DNA from: Nitriliruptoraceae bacterium
GTDB lineage: Bacteria; Actinomycetota; Nitriliruptoria; Nitriliruptorales; Nitriliruptoraceae
Reading direction: 5' to 3'
DNA: 7,016 nucleotides
NCBI GenBank assembly: GCA_007131525.1
Contig: SLQK01000257.1
Coordinates: 1 to 7,016, forward strand
Shown: one piece after another, positions 5,555-7,016 of the stretch
How positions within the stretch are numbered: the stretch's first letter is position 1
Layout of the letters: every line of letters begins with the position of its first letter
Notes under the pieces: generated by a model
Database searches by the model: none
Seen by the model: only the letters and a program-made list of their open reading frames with translations
Told to the model about the DNA's origin: nothing
Translations under genes and position numbers: made by a program

Positions 5555-6352
5555 TCAGACGGTCTCGACCCCGTCCGGGGTGAATCGGACCGTGACGGGC
5601 TGTCCGGGGCTGCCCTGCGGTCCGAGATCCTCACCGTTGAGGGTGGCGCGAACACCCCCGGGGTTGCCGAACCGGACCTCGACCTCACGCTCGGCCTCGA
5701 ACTGCAGGGTCTCCCCGGCCGTGATCGTCTGCTCGAGGACCGGGGTGTCGTCGACGATGACCCGGACCCAGGAGTCGGACTCGAAGGCGAGGAACAGCTC
5801 CACCCCGTCGATCTCCGGTTCAGGCTCCGGATCCGGCTCCGGCTCGGGCTCTGGTTCCGGCTCCGGCTCGGGCTCCGGTTCGCTGTCGTCAGGGTCCTCC
5901 TCCGCGGTCGGCGGGGGTGACCCGACGGGCTCCTCGGGGCTCGCCTGGTCGGGGGCCCGTCCGTCGGTCGATCCCAGGACGGCGATCCCGGCCAGCACGA
6001 CCACGATGGCCAGCAGCCAGGCGATCCAGGCCGGCGGCGCTGCTCGCCGCTGCTTCGGGGTGCTCACGTCACCGACCAGGGATGCGGCGTGCACGCTGTC
6101 GTGCCCGACCTCCCGCCGGAAGGTGGCGAGCAGGGGCGCCGGATCGAGACCGAGCTCCTGGGCGTAGCTGCGGAGGAACCCCTTGGCGTAGACATCGCCG
6201 CCGAAGGTGTCGAAGGCCTCGTCCTCCAGGGCCTCGAGCTGGCTGACCCGGGCGCGCAGGGTCAGGGCCACGTCCTCGATGGACCGGCCCGTCGCTTCAC
6301 GGGCGTCACGCAGCGTGGCGCCGATCCCTGTGGTCGCGTCCTGGTCGGGCAT
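5555..6352 (-). CDS. RodZ-like HTH membrane protein (HTH_25 + TM + DUF4115)
   Basis: A 265-residue protein with RodZ architecture. Residues 8-78 are a Cro/C1-type helix-turn-helix of the HTH_25 kind (GATLRDAREATGRSIEDVALTLRARVSQLEALE and YAKGFLRSYAQELGLDP, both hallmark blocks). One membrane helix follows at about 107-126 (PAWIAWLLAIVVVLAGIAVL), then an acidic spacer with an uninterrupted Glu-Pro run (158-180), then a DUF4115 beta domain (184-262, FESDSWVRVIVDDTPVLEQTITAGETLQFEA) outside the membrane. In rod-shaped bacteria RodZ links MreB to the cell-wall elongation machinery; in actinobacteria the orthologue's role is less clear, so I give no symbol. The start is ATG 6352 with GGAGG 3 nt upstream; the frame continues to 6571 without similarity. 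It is the first gene of the operon, 61 nt before rimO. Confidence 0.88.
   Translation of the reverse strand: MPDQDATTGIGATLRDAREATGRSIEDVALTLRARVSQLEALEDEAFDTFGGDVYAKGFLRSYAQELGLDPAPLLATFRREVGHDSVHAASLVGDVSTPKQRRAAPPAWIAWLLAIVVVLAGIAVLGSTDGRAPDQASPEEPVGSPPPTAEEDPDDSEPEPEPEPEPEPEPEPDPEPEPEIDGVELFLAFESDSWVRVIVDDTPVLEQTITAGETLQFEAEREVEVRFGNPGGVRATLNGEDLGPQGSPGQPVTVRFTPDGVETV
5813..5881. repeat. Glu-Pro repeat tract in the rodZ-like gene
   Basis: The tract encodes about eleven Glu-Pro (one Asp-Pro) pairs. At DNA level it is a 6-bp period (GGCTCC/GGCTCG on plus) with a near-perfect 24-bp higher-order duplication. It probably forms a stiff, extended, negatively charged rod holding the DUF4115 domain away from the membrane. 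Confidence 0.85.
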
Positions 6353-6394
6353 GGTCCTCCGTACGGCCGGTCGGGTCAGGCGGTCACCGGTGGC

Positions 6395-6410
6395 GGCCGC
6401 GGACGCGGCC
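6395..6410. repeat. Short GC palindrome in the rodZ-like leader
   Basis: GGCCGCG and CGCGGCC flank the two bases GA. In the leader RNA it would give a small hairpin about 42 nt before the start codon. In DNA this GC-rich such a palindrome may be chance. Confidence 0.25.
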
Positions 6411-6417
6411 GACCCGA

Positions 6418-6447
6418 GTGGTCGCTCCCATGACAGCGTACGACCAC
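6418..6447. promoter_or_regulatory. Inverted repeat around a possible rodZ-like -10 box
   Basis: GTGGTCG (6418-6424) and CGACCAC (6441-6447) are perfect 7-bp inverted arms, 23 bp from centre to centre, or about two helical turns. Between them on the minus strand lies TACGCT (plus-strand 6435-6440), a TAnnnT match that could be the -10 of the operon, with transcription starting near 6428. The arms would suit a dimeric regulator, perhaps the HTH protein itself, but there is no clear -35 and this is only a candidate. Confidence 0.3.
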
Positions 6448-6541
6448 ACGGAGCCCCCGGCACCCTCGCAGGTGCCGCGGTCCGAGGTCGGAAGCTAGCC
6501 CGCGCTGCGGCGCCGTGTTCGGTCGCGACGGGTGGCGGGGC

Positions 6542-6547
6542 TAGGAT
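6542..6547 (+). promoter_or_regulatory. -10 box of a leaderless small-protein gene
   Basis: TAGGAT matches the actinobacterial TAnnnT consensus and ends 8 nt before the A of the ATG at 6556. The predicted transcription start coincides with the start codon. There is no Shine-Dalgarno before the ATG, in keeping with leaderless translation. The -35 region (around 6518-6523, TTCGGT) is poor. Confidence 0.55.
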
Positions 6548-6555
6548 GGGCGCCC

Positions 6556-6843
6556 ATGAACGCTCACACACGCCTGCTGCTGCTCGCCACGGTCGCGCTG
6601 CTCGCGCTGACCCTCCTCGCCGGGCCGGCCGTGGCCCAGGAGGAGGGCGTCGACGACGTCATGACCGAGCAACCGGCCGAGACGGAGACCGGACGTCGAG
6701 CGCTGGCCGACAACCCGCGCGACCGGCTGGGCCTGCTCCTGCTCACCGCGATGGTCGTGGCCGGCGGTGTCGCCCTGGTCAACGGCCGCAAGCAGATGAA
6801 GGGCGAGAACCCCCAGGCCTCGGGCGAGTTCCGCTGGCGTTGA
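6556..6843 (+). CDS. Small secreted/membrane protein of unknown function
   Basis: A 95-residue protein I do not recognise. Residues 1-27 look like a cleavable signal peptide: R6, a leucine/alanine core, and an A-x-A site (AVA before QEE). Residues 28-57 form an acidic, polar stretch. Residues 58-76 (LGLLLLTAMVVAGGVALVN) form a membrane helix followed by a positive GRKQMKG, so the mature N-terminus should face outside and the tail (ending GEFRWR) the cytoplasm. I start at ATG 6556 because TAGGAT lies 8 nt upstream, which suggests a leaderless message; the frame opens 24 nt earlier at a GTG, but that would put the -10 box inside the gene. It is divergent from the rodZ-like operon and has a hairpin at its stop codon. 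Signal peptide, helix and promoter make it a credible gene despite its size. Confidence 0.65.
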   Translation: MNAHTRLLLLATVALLALTLLAGPAVAQEEGVDDVMTEQPAETETGRRALADNPRDRLGLLLLTAMVVAGGVALVNGRKQMKGENPQASGEFRWR

Positions 6844-6868
6844 TCCCGCCGGTCCGCCGGTCGGGATC
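6842..6868 (+). terminator. Hairpin at the stop codon of the small membrane protein
   Basis: GATCCCGCCGG (6842-6852) pairs with CCGGTCGGGATC (6857-6868) around a TCCG loop, with one bulged base. It begins inside the TGA stop codon. No T-run follows, so termination by this stem is likely but not certain. Confidence 0.5.
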
Positions 6869-6917
6869 ACGTGCGCGTCGTGACGGCGCCGTCGCGCGCT
6901 GACTCGCACCGCGGCGC

Positions 6918-6947
6918 CTCCCGCGAGCAGCCGGCGACCCGCGGGAG
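6918..6947 (-). terminator. Possible terminator of the right-edge minus-strand gene
   Basis: Perfect 8-bp arms CTCCCGCG (6918-6925) and CGCGGGAG (6940-6947) with a 14-nt loop, 17 bp beyond the stop codon of the partial gene at the right edge. It has no T-run. The 97 bp between the two convergent stop codons also hold the 12-bp palindrome GACGGCGCCGTC (6882-6893). Confidence 0.4.
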
Positions 6948-6964
6948 CGGGGACAGCCCGGTGG

Positions 6965-7016
6965 TCACAGGCGGTTCTGTGCCCGGGCCTCGTCGAGCTC
7001 CTCGGGAGACCACAAC
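6965..7016 (-). CDS. C-terminal end of an unidentified protein (runs off the right edge)
   Basis: On the minus strand the frame LWSPEELDEARAQNRL ends at TGA (6967-6965), with a hairpin just beyond. The hydrophilic helical residues look like a genuine protein tail, but 16 residues are too few to name the family. In Streptomyces-like gene order ftsK lies upstream of the rodZ-like gene, so that is a candidate by position only; nothing in these residues proves it. Confidence 0.4.
   Translation of the reverse strand, partial: LWSPEELDEARAQNRL

Noticed and set aside
5494..5688. N-terminal extension of rimO to an upstream ATG
   Set aside because: It would overlap the conserved DUF4115 end of the rodZ-like gene by over 130 nt, has no RimO similarity, and the GTG at 5493 has its own GGAG.

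Overview
This is a very GC-rich chromosomal window that looks actinobacterial. The gene order rodZ-like / rimO / pgsA / cinA / (thpR) / recA is the order I know from Actinobacteria such as Streptomyces. GTG starts are frequent, several genes overlap by a few bases, the recA operator is the Gram-positive/actinobacterial LexA type, and one gene appears to be leaderless. I cannot name the genus; a deep-branching or less studied actinobacterial lineage would fit. I see no mobile element, tRNA, rRNA or CRISPR array.

Layout, left to right. Positions 1-62 (minus) hold the first 20 codons of recA. Positions 63-579 contain no gene but a rich control region: a LexA box sitting exactly between the -35 and -10 of a recA promoter, a second recA-proximal promoter that resembles the PafBC (LexA-independent) type, and two strong hairpins lying directly end to end (437-464 and 465-496). 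Positions 580-1323 (plus) encode a DEDDh 3'-5' exonuclease. From 1209 to 6352 a minus-strand gene string reads, in transcription order, RodZ-like HTH membrane protein, RimO, PgsA, CinA and ThpR. Its members are separated by 61 nt or less or overlap, so they probably form one operon. The far right holds a small plus-strand membrane protein (6556-6843) and the C-terminal 16 codons of a further minus-strand gene (6965-7016).

Functionally the operon is a housekeeping mix: membrane/cell-shape scaffold (RodZ-like), ribosomal protein S12 methylthiolation (RimO), anionic phospholipid synthesis (PgsA), NMN/nucleotide salvage (CinA) and RNA 2',3'-cyclic phosphate hydrolysis (ThpR). recA, with its DNA-damage control, lies just beyond it. 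The plus-strand exonuclease gene interrupts the cinA-recA neighbourhood and converges on thpR, with a 115-bp overlap of the two reading frames.

The window is mostly ordinary core genome. The parts least explained by known genes are the tandem hairpins upstream of the exonuclease, the 12-bp tandem repeat that gives both convergent proteins a four-residue-periodic tail from opposite strands, and the apparently leaderless small membrane protein.
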